Assembly (NCBI GenBank): GCA_031269935.1
Contig: JAISYL010000237.1
Location: forward strand, 1-41,608
Direction: 5' to 3'
DNA length: 41,608 nucleotides
Source of the DNA: Planctomycetota bacterium
GTDB taxonomy: Bacteria > Planctomycetota > SZUA-567
Position numbers and translations under genes: made by a program
In this document: one piece after another, positions 9,057 through 18,261 of the stretch
How positions within the stretch are numbered: the stretch's first letter is position 1
How the letters are laid out: the number at the start of each line of letters is the position of its first letter
Notes under the pieces: generated by a model
The model's database searches: none
What the model was told of the DNA's origin: nothing
Seen by the model: the letters and a program-made list of their open reading frames with translations, nothing else

Positions 9057-9202
9057 AGGGCTCGTCCAAAAACAAGTGCTACAAGTTTATACCGCGTCAC
9101 CTTCGCCCTTCTCGTAAATTTATGCCTAACCTATGGCAAAAATTTACTGTCAGGGCTCGGTTCCTTGTCTAAACTTGTAGTACTTGTTTTTGGACAGACC
9201 CT
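9057..9202. repeat. 146-bp palindromic MITE-like repeat, copy 1 (divergent arms)
   Basis: Terminal inverted repeats AGGGCTCGTCC and GGACAGACCCT bound a nearly perfect palindrome. The left arm is CCAAAAACAAGTGCTACAAG and the right arm CTTGTAGTACTTGTTTTTGG. The inner hairpin is GTAAATTTATGCC / GGCAAAAATTTAC, and there is a shared segment CTCGGTTCCTTGTCTAAAC. The interior matches copies 2-4, but the outer arms differ from theirs on both sides at once. Flanks read TTA on each side (TTAGGG at left, CCCTTA at right), possibly a target duplication. No protein is encoded. It fills most of the gap between the two flanking minus-strand genes. Confidence 0.9.
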
Positions 9203-9213
9203 TAAACGGCGGA

Positions 9214-10536
9214 TCAGGCTTTGGCGACCCTCGCCCGGATCCTTCCCCCCGCTCCGGCCATGGCGTTCCGGGAATCGATGATTAGCCCCGCATGGCGGCC
9301 CAGCAAGGGATAGTCCACCTCCTCGTGGTTGGTCGCGATGACGACGGCGTCGACGCTGCGCAGCCGGGCCGGGGTCAGGGGGCGCGATTTGAGGCGGGCC
9401 AAACGGCCGGAAAAATGGCCGGCCGGCATGGCCGGGACCAGCGGATCATGGTAGGCCACCCTGGCCCCGCGCCGGCTGAAGAGTTCCAGCAGCTTCAGGC
9501 TGGGGCTTTCCCGGACATCGTCGACATTCCTCTTGTAGGCCAGGCCAATCAGAAGCAGGCGGCTGCCGTTAAGGCTTTTCTTCATCCGGTTCAGTTCTTC
9601 CGCCGTACGGGCGACCACATATTCCGGCATGGCCAAATTGATCTCTCCGGCCAATTCGATGAAGCGGGTGGCGCATTCATGCTCCCGGGCCTTCCAGGCC
9701 AAATAAAAGGGATCAATGGGTATGCAATGGCCGCCCAGTCCCGGGCCGGGATAAAAGGGCAGGTAACCGAACGGCTTGGTCTCGGCGGCGGCGATGATTT
9801 CCCAGACGTCGATATCCATGCGGCTGAAAACCTGCTTCAATTCGTTGACCAGGGCGATATTGACGCACCGGAAAATATTTTCCATCAGCTTGGTCGCCTC
9901 CGCCGCCTCCAACGAGGAAACCGGGACGGTCCGGGGGACGGCCGGATCATAGACCCGGCGGGCGGCGGCCAGGCAGCGGGGAGTCAAACCGCCCACCACC
10001 TTGGGGATGTTGCCGCAGGAACGGTTTCGATTCCCGGGGTCTTCCCGCTCCGGGGAATAGGCCAGGAAAAAATCCCGGCCGGCCCGAAGGCCGGTTTTTT
10101 CCAGCCTGGGGAGAAGGATTGCCCTGGTGGTGCCGGGATAGGTGGTTGATTCAAGGCAAACCAACTGCCCCGGGCGGAGAACGCCGGCCACCAGATCGGC
10201 GGCCGCCTCGACCTGGCCGAGATCCGGATCCCGGTTGCGGGTAAGCGGAGTGGGAACGCAAATCAGGATGGCCGCGGTCCGGCCCAAATCGGCCGGATCC
10301 AGGGTGGCGCCGCCGCCGGAGCCGAGAATCAGCCCGATTTCGGAGTCCGGAATATGGCGTATGTGGCTGCGGCCGGCATTGACGCCCCTGACCTTGGCCT
10401 CGTCAAGATCGAAGCCCACGACCCGCCGGCCGCTCCTGGCGAAGGCGATGGCCAGGGGCAGGCCCACATACCCCAGCCCCAGGATGCCGACATCGAAGGC
10501 CGGCGCGGCGGAAACCGTCTCCTTTGGTCGCGCCAT
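9214..10536 (-). CDS. Nucleotide-sugar 6-dehydrogenase, WbpA/UDP-GlcNAc dehydrogenase-like
   Basis: 440 residues of the UDP-glucose/GDP-mannose dehydrogenase family, which oxidises C6 of a UDP-sugar to the uronate with two NAD+. The N-terminal Rossmann motif is VGILGLGYVGLPLA near residues 16-29. Next come VPTPLTRNRDPDL, YSPEREDPGN and IPKVVGG. The catalytic cysteine lies in GLGGHCIPIDPFYLAWK. The C-terminal UDP-binding domain is GLAYKRNVDDVRESPSLKLLE. YSPEREDPGN and GHCIPIDPF favour the UDP-N-acetyl-hexosamine (WbpA) branch over Ugd. Products feed O-antigen, capsule or exopolysaccharide, but no glycosyltransferase lies nearby. It is 63 bp downstream of the ketoacyl synthase, same strand, probably co-transcribed. 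Confidence 0.88.
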   Translation of the reverse strand: MARPKETVSAAPAFDVGILGLGYVGLPLAIAFARSGRRVVGFDLDEAKVRGVNAGRSHIRHIPDSEIGLILGSGGGATLDPADLGRTAAILICVPTPLTRNRDPDLGQVEAAADLVAGVLRPGQLVCLESTTYPGTTRAILLPRLEKTGLRAGRDFFLAYSPEREDPGNRNRSCGNIPKVVGGLTPRCLAAARRVYDPAVPRTVPVSSLEAAEATKLMENIFRCVNIALVNELKQVFSRMDIDVWEIIAAAETKPFGYLPFYPGPGLGGHCIPIDPFYLAWKAREHECATRFIELAGEINLAMPEYVVARTAEELNRMKKSLNGSRLLLIGLAYKRNVDDVRESPSLKLLELFSRRGARVAYHDPLVPAMPAGHFSGRLARLKSRPLTPARLRSVDAVVIATNHEEVDYPLLGRHAGLIIDSRNAMAGAGGRIRARVAKA

Positions 10537-10599
10537 GCAATCCCCCCCGGCCCGGAAAAAGGCTACGGCGGGGTTGCCGATCCCCGCGGCCCCGGCCCG

Positions 10600-11841
10600 T
10601 CAATCGGGTTGATAAGCCCCGATCACCGTGACGGCGTTTATCCCCAGCATGCCGAAGCTGTTTTTCAGGATGCGGCGAAGCCGGCCGGCCGGTTTCGCCG
10701 GTTGGTTCACCACTAGGCGGGGAAGGGCGCAGGCGGGATCGACTTCGCCGATGTTGATGGCCGGGTGAACCCAGCCGTCGGCGAAGGAGGGCAAATTTCC
10801 GGCCAGTTCAAGCGCGCCGGCCGCCCCCATGCTGTGGCCGTAATAGCCCTTGGCGGAATTCACCCAGGCTTGGCAGTCGGTCCCGAAAACCTCCCGGATG
10901 GCCTGGACTTCCCTGGCGTCGCCCTCCCGGGTGGCGGTGGCGTGGGCGCTGATGATGTCGATTTCCCCGGGCGCCAGCCCCGCCCTTTCCAGGGCCAGCC
11001 GCATGGCCTGGGCCTGGCGCTCCGGATCCGGAAGCACGAAGTCGGTGGCGTCGGTGTTGACGCCCCAGCCCAGAATCTCCGCCAGGATCCGCGCCCCCCT
11101 CCTCCTGGCGTCGTCCAGCCGCTCCAGGAGAAACAGGCAACCGCCCTCGGCGATGACGATGCCCCGGCGATCCCTGGCGAAGGGGCGCGAGGCGCGAGCC
11201 GGATTCCCGTCCAGCGGGGCCAGGGCGTTCTGGGCCAGAAAACCGGCGAAGATGCCGAAGGTATGGATCGCCTCCGAAACCCCGCCGGCCAGGGCCAGAT
11301 CCACCTCGCCCAGGACAAGCTGCTGGGCGCCGTGAATCAAGCCGTAATTCCCGGCGGCGCAAGCGGCGCCCAGGCAACAGTGGGGACCCGTGGCTCCCAG
11401 GTTCAGGCACAACTCCCCGGCCGGGTTGTTGGCGATGGAGCGGGGGTTGTGATGGGGCGACCAGTATTTGACGTCGTAGCCGTACTCCTTGATGCCGGCC
11501 ACCTCGTTCTCGGTCTCGACATTGCCGTGCTCGGTCGTCCCGATGAACACCCCTAGGCGGGAAAGATCCAGTCCGGCCGGTTTCAGCCCGGCGTCCGCCA
11601 GGGCCTCGCGCCCGCAGAAGACGGCGATCTGGCCGGCCCGGGTTCCCCGCCTGGCCTCCCGGCGGCTCTGGTGCCTATCCGCGGGAAAATCGCAAATGCC
11701 GGCTGGCCATTCCCCCATGTAGCGCGGAGACATTTTCCCCACCCCGGCCCGACCGGCCAAAAGGGCGGACCGGAGCGAAGGGAGATCGTTGCCTATGGGG
11801 GAGGTCAGGCCGACGCCGGTGATGGCAATCCTAGGATGCAT
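10600..11841 (-). CDS. Beta-ketoacyl-[ACP] synthase II-type (FabF-like) condensing enzyme
   Basis: 413 residues, normal length for KAS II. It performs Claisen condensation of acyl and malonyl-ACP. The thiolase-fold catalytic triad is visible: Cys161 in CLGAACAAGNYG, His in IISAHATATREGD, and His in KGYYGHSMGAAG with the preceding Lys. It ends with the NSFGMLGINAV loop. The nucleophile context GAACAAG differs a little from the canonical TACATG. The ATG at 11841 has a GGAAGGGA ribosome site. There is no acyl-carrier protein, FabD or FabG nearby, so it may be an accessory synthase for a special lipid or secondary product and not the housekeeping FabF. Its neighbours, a one-helix membrane protein and a sugar-nucleotide dehydrogenase, would fit envelope lipid or glycan work (inference). 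Confidence 0.86.
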   Translation of the reverse strand: MHPRIAITGVGLTSPIGNDLPSLRSALLAGRAGVGKMSPRYMGEWPAGICDFPADRHQSRREARRGTRAGQIAVFCGREALADAGLKPAGLDLSRLGVFIGTTEHGNVETENEVAGIKEYGYDVKYWSPHHNPRSIANNPAGELCLNLGATGPHCCLGAACAAGNYGLIHGAQQLVLGEVDLALAGGVSEAIHTFGIFAGFLAQNALAPLDGNPARASRPFARDRRGIVIAEGGCLFLLERLDDARRRGARILAEILGWGVNTDATDFVLPDPERQAQAMRLALERAGLAPGEIDIISAHATATREGDAREVQAIREVFGTDCQAWVNSAKGYYGHSMGAAGALELAGNLPSFADGWVHPAINIGEVDPACALPRLVVNQPAKPAGRLRRILKNSFGMLGINAVTVIGAYQPD

Positions 11842-11892
11842 TCCCTTCCGGACTCCCTATCCCGCGGGGCTTCGGCGTTTGTCAATCAGAAC

Positions 11893-12102
11893 TCAAGGAA
11901 AGATAATCTGCAAAAGTACAAAACCGCCCAGGCCGACCAGAATACCTATGGAAAAAACCACCAGGCATTGCAGAATCAACTTGGGCCAGGACACATCCAG
12001 CCGCCAAGCGCGTCCCCGCCTCCTTGCCTGGCGTTTCTGCATGGTTTTTATTTGTTTAAGCGCCGCCTCGATTTCCAGGTTGCGCCTAGCCTCGTCGGAC
12101 AA
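11893..12102 (-). CDS. Small single-pass membrane protein, unknown function
   Basis: 69 residues starting at TTG (12102), preceded by GGAAGGGG at about 7 bases. A charged, Arg/Lys-rich N-terminal half (KQIKTMQKRQARRRGRAWR) is followed by one strong transmembrane segment, ILQCLVVFSIGILVGLGGFV, near the C-terminus. I do not recognise the family. The basic region before the helix predicts an N-in orientation with almost nothing outside. It lies 51 bp upstream of the ketoacyl synthase gene on the same strand and is probably the first gene of that operon. The sensible frame, ribosome site and position argue that it is real. Confidence 0.6.
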   Translation of the reverse strand: MSDEARRNLEIEAALKQIKTMQKRQARRRGRAWRLDVSWPKLILQCLVVFSIGILVGLGGFVLLQIIFP

Positions 12103-12257
12103 GGTGATACCCCTTCCGATATCCGCCCCTCCAGGCCAACAAATCGCCCTATCGTCCGGGAAGCGGCTTCTGACGCGGGACAGCCCGGGCGGGACGGCAA
12201 TTTGTCAATCGGCTGGCTGAACGCGATTTTTCATTATATGGCCGGAAACGGACTTGT

Positions 12258-12293
12258 AAAGGAAATCAAACCCGCCGCCGTTTGATTTCCTTT
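12258..12293. terminator. Perfect 14-bp inverted repeat, probable terminator between anfO-like gene and next operon
   Basis: Arms AAAGGAAATCAAAC and GTTTGATTTCCTTT flank an 8-base GC loop. It lies 23 bp past the stop of the AnfO-like gene (minus strand). The U-rich distal side of the stem in either direction fits an intrinsic terminator, although no long T tract follows. The rest of 12103-12315 shows no gene. Confidence 0.5.
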
Positions 12294-12315
12294 ATGTCGG
12301 TGGCGTTTTCCCCGT

Positions 12316-12939
12316 TCATTCCCCGCACGGCGCCGGCCGAATCAGGCAGGAATGCCGGCCTGGTTCCAGCAGCCTGTCGCTCCAAGCCAAGTTATGCGCC
12401 GGCAGATACGTTTCGAGCCAAGGAGGAAAATGATCGCAAATCAACTCCAATTCGAAAAACGGCCGCTCAAAAAAGTCGCGGAGCGCCATTTTGGTGGAAA
12501 TTTCCGGATGCGCCGCCTGCATCCCGATAATGTCCAGACGATAGCAACCGTCCCGGCCGGCGGGAACCGGCCGGGTCGGCACGGAATCCGGGCGGCTTTT
12601 CCCCTTTTCCGCCTCCCCGGCCTCGGCCGCCATTTCCTCCAGCAGATCCTCGTCCACTTCCCTTGCCTCGAAGACGGCGAATCCGGCCCGGACAAGAAGG
12701 TGGTACGGAATGCCCGAGATTTCCCTCCCCGCGATTATCCGGCAGTCGCCCAGCCGCCGAATCAATTCCCTCATGTCTTCCCGGAAGGTGGACACGGAAT
12801 CGGCCGCGCCGGAAAAATCCAGGGGAGGATCGGAGCGCCAACCCTCCCGATTGCGGCGATAAATCCGAATCCGCCGGCAGTCGGCGGGCGAGGCAAGACT
12901 TTGATCCTCCCTCTCCAATATCGCGATAGAATCGTGCAT
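12316..12939 (-). CDS. anfO: AnfO-like nitrogenase accessory protein
   Basis: 207 residues resembling the AnfO family of Fe-only-nitrogenase accessory proteins. Family-like landmarks are LGDCRIIAGREISGIPYHLL near residue 65, GCYRLDIIGMQAAHPEISTK after an acidic variable middle, and a C-terminal FFELELICDHFPPWLE block. The Cys/His pattern in ICDHFPPW and in LGDCR could bind metal or cofactor. AnfO's exact role is unknown; it is usually encoded with anfHDGK. Here it is divergent from a molybdenum-type nif operon, and no anfG or anfD is visible. The start at 12939 is preceded by an AAGGAAGGG ribosome site. A promoter with an inverted repeat over its -10 lies just upstream. Family call is moderately sure and rests on remembered family patterns. 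Confidence 0.68.
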   Translation of the reverse strand: MHDSIAILEREDQSLASPADCRRIRIYRRNREGWRSDPPLDFSGAADSVSTFREDMRELIRRLGDCRIIAGREISGIPYHLLVRAGFAVFEAREVDEDLLEEMAAEAGEAEKGKSRPDSVPTRPVPAGRDGCYRLDIIGMQAAHPEISTKMALRDFFERPFFELELICDHFPPWLETYLPAHNLAWSDRLLEPGRHSCLIRPAPCGE

Positions 12940-12957
12940 GCGAATATTCCCTTCCTT

Positions 12958-14214
<1,257 letters not shown>

Positions 14215-14358
14215 GGGTCTGTCCATAAATAACTTATACGTGTTTATACCGTGTCACCAACGTCGCTCCCGTAAATTTTTGCCCAATCACGGGCGAAAAT
14301 TTACCGCCGCGACTCGGTTCCTTGTCTAAACATGTATAAGTTATTTATGGACAGACCC
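14215..14358. repeat. 144-bp palindromic MITE-like repeat, copy 2, directly after nifH
   Basis: Ends are GGGTCTGTCC and GGACAGACCC. The outer arms ATAAATAACTTATACGTG and CATGTATAAGTTATTTAT pair with a few mismatches. The inner stem GTAAATTTTTGCCC / GGGCGAAAATTTAC encloses AATCAC. It starts on the base after the nifH stop codon. Closely similar to copies 3 (opposite orientation) and 4. The 137 bp from here to nifI1 contain no gene, only a good ribosome site (AGGAGAAG) before nifI1. Confidence 0.92.
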
Positions 14359-14495
14359 CAAGGATCGGGGGCCTTCCGGCCGGCTGGCGCCGGTCTTGCC
14401 TTTCCAATTCCGCTTAAAATTCCGTCGATTCGGCCGGCGTTCCGTCCACGGGGGGCGGGCGGAGCGCCGGGCCGGTCCATGCCAGGAGAAGCGCC

Positions 14496-14819
14496 ATGCT
14501 CTTGATCCGCTCCATCATCAGGCCGGAAAAGGTCCACGAAGTGCTCTCGGAACTCATGGACGCCGGCTTTCCAGGCGTCACCAAGATGGACGTCTTCGGC
14601 CGGGGGAAGCAGAAGGGCGTCCAGGTGGGCGAGGTCCATTACGACGAGATTCCGAAGGAAATGCTGCTTACCGTGGTGAACGACGAGGACAGGGACGACG
14701 TGATCAAGATCATCATGCGGACCGCCAGGACGGGGGAGGGCCATTTCGGGGACGGCCGCATCTTCGTGAGCGAAGTGGTGGACGCCTACACCATCAGCAC
14801 CGGGAAACAAGGCATGTAA
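14496..14819 (+). CDS. nifI1: NifI1, PII-like nitrogenase switch-off protein
   Basis: 107 residues of the GlnB/PII family. MLLIRSIIRPEKVHEVLSEL opens the fold; GVTKMDVFGRGKQKG leads into the T-loop, and GEGHFGDGRIFVSEVVDA is the C-terminal PII signature. NifI1 and NifI2 form a hetero-oligomer that binds NifDK and blocks nitrogenase when 2-oxoglutarate is low, that is, when ammonium is available; ATP and 2-oxoglutarate release it (known mainly from methanogens). Its place between nifH and nifD is diagnostic. An AGGAGAAG ribosome site precedes the ATG at 14496. The stop is followed at once by a 34-bp palindrome. Confidence 0.95.
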   Translation: MLLIRSIIRPEKVHEVLSELMDAGFPGVTKMDVFGRGKQKGVQVGEVHYDEIPKEMLLTVVNDEDRDDVIKIIMRTARTGEGHFGDGRIFVSEVVDAYTISTGKQGM

Positions 14820-14853
14820 GGGCTCGTAAAGAAATAAAGTTTACAGACCCTAA
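14820..14853. repeat. 34-bp mini-palindrome between nifI1 and nifI2
   Basis: GGGCTCGTAAA at the left pairs with TTTACAGACCC at the right around GAAATAAAG. The ends match those of the 145-bp repeats (GGGCTCGT / ACAGACCC), so this looks like an internal-deletion derivative or a minimal member. It begins on the base after the nifI1 stop. Its centre (CGTAAAGAAATAA) also resembles the arm of the palindrome at 34369-34463. Confidence 0.7.
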
Positions 14854-14866
14854 GGGAGCTGGATCC

Positions 14867-15277
14867 ATGAAGGAAGTGATGGCGATAATACGCACCAACA
14901 AGGTGAACGTCACCAAGCGCGCCCTGGCCGAGGTCGGCTTTCCGGCCTTCCTCTGCCGCCCCTGCCTGGGGCGCGGCAAGAAGCCGATGGACACCCGGGT
15001 GTTCAATCTGGCGGTCAAGGCGGGGGCGCTTCCCGTGTCCGCGGCCGGCGAGGCCATGACCGAGGGGGATCGCCTCATCCCGAAGCGCTTCTTCACCATC
15101 ATCGTCCAGGACGATCAGGCGCCGCTTATCGTCAAGACCATCATCAAGGCCAATCAAACCGGAAATCCGGGCGACGGCAGGATTTTCGTCCTGCCCATCC
15201 TCGAGTCGCACGGGGTCCGCACCGGGAATTGCTCGTTCCGGATGACTCGGGAAGGCGGGGAAAAGACATGGGCGTGA
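14867..15277 (+). CDS. nifI2: NifI2, PII-like nitrogenase switch-off protein
   Basis: 136 residues, PII family, partner of NifI1. MKEVMAIIRTNKVNVTKRAL opens the protein; CLGRGKKPMDTRVF leads into a longer T-loop insertion than in NifI1. PKRFFTIIVQDDQAPLIVKT and GNPGDGRIFVLPI follow, the latter the C-terminal PII motif. The T-loop of NifI2 contacts NifDK in the characterised systems. A GGGAG ribosome site lies 11 bases before the ATG. The last 10 bases overlap the start of nifD, so NifI2 and NifD translation are coupled. Residues after about 120 (NCSFRMTREGGEKTWA) form a short family-variable tail. Confidence 0.94.
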   Translation: MKEVMAIIRTNKVNVTKRALAEVGFPAFLCRPCLGRGKKPMDTRVFNLAVKAGALPVSAAGEAMTEGDRLIPKRFFTIIVQDDQAPLIVKTIIKANQTGNPGDGRIFVLPILESHGVRTGNCSFRMTREGGEKTWA

Positions 15278-16851
15278 AAGGGGCGGTACTCGAAAAATAC
15301 GCGGCCAAGGTATTCAAGAACCGCAAGGAGCACATGCTCGAGATCGATTCCGGCCAGGCGGAATCGCGTATAGCCGCCAACTCCAGAAGCATCCCCGGGA
15401 TCATGACCAGCCGCGGCTGCTGCTACGCCGGCTGCAAGGGCGTGGTCCTGGGGCCGCTCAAGGACGCGCTGCTTATCACGCACGGCCCCGTCGGCTGCGG
15501 TTTCTATTCCTGGGGCACCCGGCGGAACAAGGCCAGGGCCGCCAACGGGGGGAGTTTCATCCAGTACTGCTTCTCCACCGACCTCCAGGAGCCGGACATC
15601 GTCTTCGGGGGGGAGAAGAAGCTCCGGCAAGCCATAAAGGAGGCGATTGAACTTTTCCATCCCCAGTGCGTCCTCGTCTGCTCCACCTGCCCGGTCGGGC
15701 TGATAGGGGACGACATCCACGCGGTGGCGGCCGAGAGCGAGAAGCTTTACGGCATCACCTGCGTCGCCTTCAGTTGCGAGGGTTACAAGGGGGTAAGCCA
15801 ATCGGCCGGACACCACATCGCCAACAACGGGGTGATGCGCCGGATCATCGGCCGGGACGACACGCCGCCCGCGACGAAATTCTCCCTCAACCTGCTGGGC
15901 GAGTACAATATAGGCGGCGACAGTTGGGAAATCGAGCGGATACTGCGGCGCGTCGGGTACGAGGTGGTGGCGGTGCTCACCGGCGACGGCTCCTTCGCCG
16001 ACCTGTCCCGCGCCCACAACGCCGCCCTGAACCTGGTGCAATGCCACCGTTCCATCAATTACATCGCCGAAATGATGAAAACCAGGTTCGGGATGGACTG
16101 GATCAAGGTCAACTTCATCGGCGTCGAGGCGGCCTGCCGGAGCTTGCGGGACATAGCCCTGTATTTCGGCGATCCCGACCTCTCCCGCCGCACCGAGGAG
16201 GTGATAGCGGACGAGTTGGAGAGAATCGAGCCGGACCGCGCCCACTACCGGCGGAAACTCAAGGGCCGGACCGCCTCCCTCTACGTCGGCGGCTCCCGTT
16301 CGCACCATTACCAGAACCTCCTGGCCGACTTCGGGGTTTCCACCGTGCTCGCCGGCTACGAGTTCGCCCACCGGGACGACTACGAGGGGCGCGAGGTCAT
16401 ACCGGACATCAAGGAGGACGCCGACAACAAGAACATCGAATCCATCGCGGTGGAGAAGGACGAGAAGCGCCACCGGGCCTTCCTCGCGCCCGAGCGCTAT
16501 GCCGAACTGAAGGAAAAAATACCGCTGGATTATTACAAGGGGATGATCCGGGACATGCCGGACGGGAGCGTCGTGATTGACGACTTGAACCATTACGAGA
16601 CCGAGGCGTTCATTGAACTGCTCCGCCCCGACTTCTTCATGTCCGGCATCAAGGACAAGTACGTCATCCAGAAGGCGGGGGTGCCGTCGAAACAGCTGCA
16701 TTCCTACGATTACGGCGGCCCCTACGCCGGCTTCAACGGGGCGATAAACTTCGCCCGCGACATCGCCAGATCCGTGGAATGCCCGGCCTGGCGGCTGGTC
16801 ACGCCGCCGTGGAAATTCGAAGCCATGCTCGAGGGAACCGTCACGGAATAG
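15268..16851 (+). CDS. nifD: Nitrogenase MoFe protein alpha chain
   Basis: 527 residues. P-cluster ligands are Cys51 (RGCCYAGC), Cys77 (HGPVGCGFYSW) and Cys141 (CSTCPVGLIGDD). FeMo-cofactor ligands are Cys259 (NLVQCHRSINYI) and His478 (QLHSYDYGGPY). The substrate-pocket pair Gln178 and His182 lies in GVSQSAGHHIAN. An insertion of about 50 residues near 375-430, beginning after GYEFAHRDDYEG, matches the long-NifD type known from Clostridium pasteurianum. Retention of this ligand set, with modABC in the operon and no anfG/vnfG, supports a molybdenum enzyme. The ATG at 15268 overlaps the end of nifI2 and has a GGAAGGCGGGGAAAAG ribosome region. nifK follows 14 bp later. Confidence 0.98.
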   Translation: MGVKGAVLEKYAAKVFKNRKEHMLEIDSGQAESRIAANSRSIPGIMTSRGCCYAGCKGVVLGPLKDALLITHGPVGCGFYSWGTRRNKARAANGGSFIQYCFSTDLQEPDIVFGGEKKLRQAIKEAIELFHPQCVLVCSTCPVGLIGDDIHAVAAESEKLYGITCVAFSCEGYKGVSQSAGHHIANNGVMRRIIGRDDTPPATKFSLNLLGEYNIGGDSWEIERILRRVGYEVVAVLTGDGSFADLSRAHNAALNLVQCHRSINYIAEMMKTRFGMDWIKVNFIGVEAACRSLRDIALYFGDPDLSRRTEEVIADELERIEPDRAHYRRKLKGRTASLYVGGSRSHHYQNLLADFGVSTVLAGYEFAHRDDYEGREVIPDIKEDADNKNIESIAVEKDEKRHRAFLAPERYAELKEKIPLDYYKGMIRDMPDGSVVIDDLNHYETEAFIELLRPDFFMSGIKDKYVIQKAGVPSKQLHSYDYGGPYAGFNGAINFARDIARSVECPAWRLVTPPWKFEAMLEGTVTE

Positions 16852-16865
16852 AAAAGGCCGAAGCC

Positions 16866-18230
16866 ATGCTCGATCTGACTCCCGCGAAACTGGCCGAACG
16901 CTCGGCCCTGCGCGTCAACCCCTGCAAAACCTGCCAGCCGGTGGGCGCCATGTACGCCGCCCTGGGCGTTCACCGCTGCCTGCCGCACAGCCACGGCTCG
17001 CAGGGTTGCGCCTCCTACCACCGCACCCTTCTCAGCCGCCACTTCAAGGAGCCGGCGGCGGCCTCCACCAGTTCCTTCACCGAGGGCGCCTCGGTGTTCG
17101 GCGGCGGCGCCAACCTGAAGGCGTCGGTAAGGAACGTCTTCGACATCTACAATCCGGACATCATCGCCGTCCACACCACCTGCCTTTCCGAAACCATCGG
17201 GGACGACCTGAAAGCCTTCATCCAGGACATCGACATTCCCGAGGGCAAGCTGGTGGTGCATACCAACACCCCGAGCTACGTCGGCTCCCACATCAACGGC
17301 TTTTACAACATGATGACCGGCTTCATCTCCTATCTCGCCAAGTCGGCCGGAACGCCGAACGGCAAGCTGGCCGTCTTCCCCGGCTTCGTCAATCCCGGCG
17401 ACATGCGGGAGATCAAGAGGATCCTGAAAGCCTTCGGGGCCGATTTCACCCTGTTTCCCGACACCTCCGGCGTCCTGGACGCCCCCATGACCGGCCGCTA
17501 CGAGATGTACCCGTCCGGCGGCACCACCCTCGCCGAAATCGCCGGCCTCGGGGACTGCACCGCCACCCTGGCCCTGGGCGAACTCACCTCGGACGAGCCG
17601 GCGAACGCCTTGAAGCGAAAGCATGGCGTTCCCTACCGGTTGTTGCCGCTTCCCATCGGGGTGTCCTTCACGGATCGATTGATGATCGCCCTGTCGAAGG
17701 AGAAGAAGGTCGAGGTGCCGACGGAATTGGAGGAGGAGCGGGGACAGCTTGTCGACGTGATGCTGGACGCCCATTTCCACTATTCCGGCAAAAAAGCCGC
17801 CGTCTTCGGCGATCCGGACACCGTCCTCGGCCTGGCCGGCCTGGTGCTGGAAATGGGGATGATTCCCAAATACCTCCTCACCGGAACGTCCGGCTCCGCC
17901 TTCGTCAAGCTGGCCGAGAACCTGTTCCGCCGCCACGAGGTCAAGGACTGCCTCGCCCGGGAATCGGCCGATCTCTTTGAACTGCACCAACTGATCAAAA
18001 ACGGGAAGGTCGACATCCTGATCGGAACCTCCTATGGAAAGCAAATAGCCAAGGCCGAGGACATCCCCTTCGTCCGGGCCGGGATACCGGTGCTGGATCG
18101 CTACGGCCACTCCTATTTCCCCATTGTGGGCTATCGGGGCGGCCTCCGGATGCTGGAAAGGATTTCCGACGCCCTGCTGGATCGCCAGGATCGGGACGCC
18201 GCCGACGAGGACCTCGAACTGGTGATGTAG
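16866..18230 (+). CDS. nifK: Nitrogenase MoFe protein beta chain
   Basis: 454 residues. P-cluster ligands are Cys23 (NPCKTCQPVGAMYA), Cys48 (HGSQGCASYHR) and Cys106 (TTCLSETIGDD), and Ser lies in NTPSYVGSHINGF. The long N-terminal extension of proteobacterial NifK is absent, so the protein is the short clostridial/archaeal type that pairs with the long NifD. I chose ATG 16866: the reading frame is open back to 16779, but that part overlaps nifD and has no family similarity. Follows nifD by 14 bp and precedes nifE by 31 bp (GGGGGGAGGAAAGGAGG ribosome region). Confidence 0.98.
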   Translation: MLDLTPAKLAERSALRVNPCKTCQPVGAMYAALGVHRCLPHSHGSQGCASYHRTLLSRHFKEPAAASTSSFTEGASVFGGGANLKASVRNVFDIYNPDIIAVHTTCLSETIGDDLKAFIQDIDIPEGKLVVHTNTPSYVGSHINGFYNMMTGFISYLAKSAGTPNGKLAVFPGFVNPGDMREIKRILKAFGADFTLFPDTSGVLDAPMTGRYEMYPSGGTTLAEIAGLGDCTATLALGELTSDEPANALKRKHGVPYRLLPLPIGVSFTDRLMIALSKEKKVEVPTELEEERGQLVDVMLDAHFHYSGKKAAVFGDPDTVLGLAGLVLEMGMIPKYLLTGTSGSAFVKLAENLFRRHEVKDCLARESADLFELHQLIKNGKVDILIGTSYGKQIAKAEDIPFVRAGIPVLDRYGHSYFPIVGYRGGLRMLERISDALLDRQDRDAADEDLELVM

Positions 18231-18261
18231 CCGGGGGGAGGAAAGGAGGAACGGGAAAGCC

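Noticed and set aside
8981-9100. Extended N-terminus of the enolase-superfamily gene starting at 9100
   Set aside because: It would read through the palindromic repeat and adds residues foreign to the family; ATG 8980 has a good ribosome site.
15154-16701. Long open frame antisense to nifD (and similar ones antisense to nifK, nifN-B, ilvD, serA)
   Set aside because: GC-rich codon use keeps opposite frames open; these translations are low-complexity and match no family, while the sense genes are certain.
15268-18230. Fe-only or vanadium nitrogenase instead of the Mo enzyme
   Set aside because: No anfG/vnfG between the alpha and beta genes, the long-NifD insertion is present, and modABC is in the operon.
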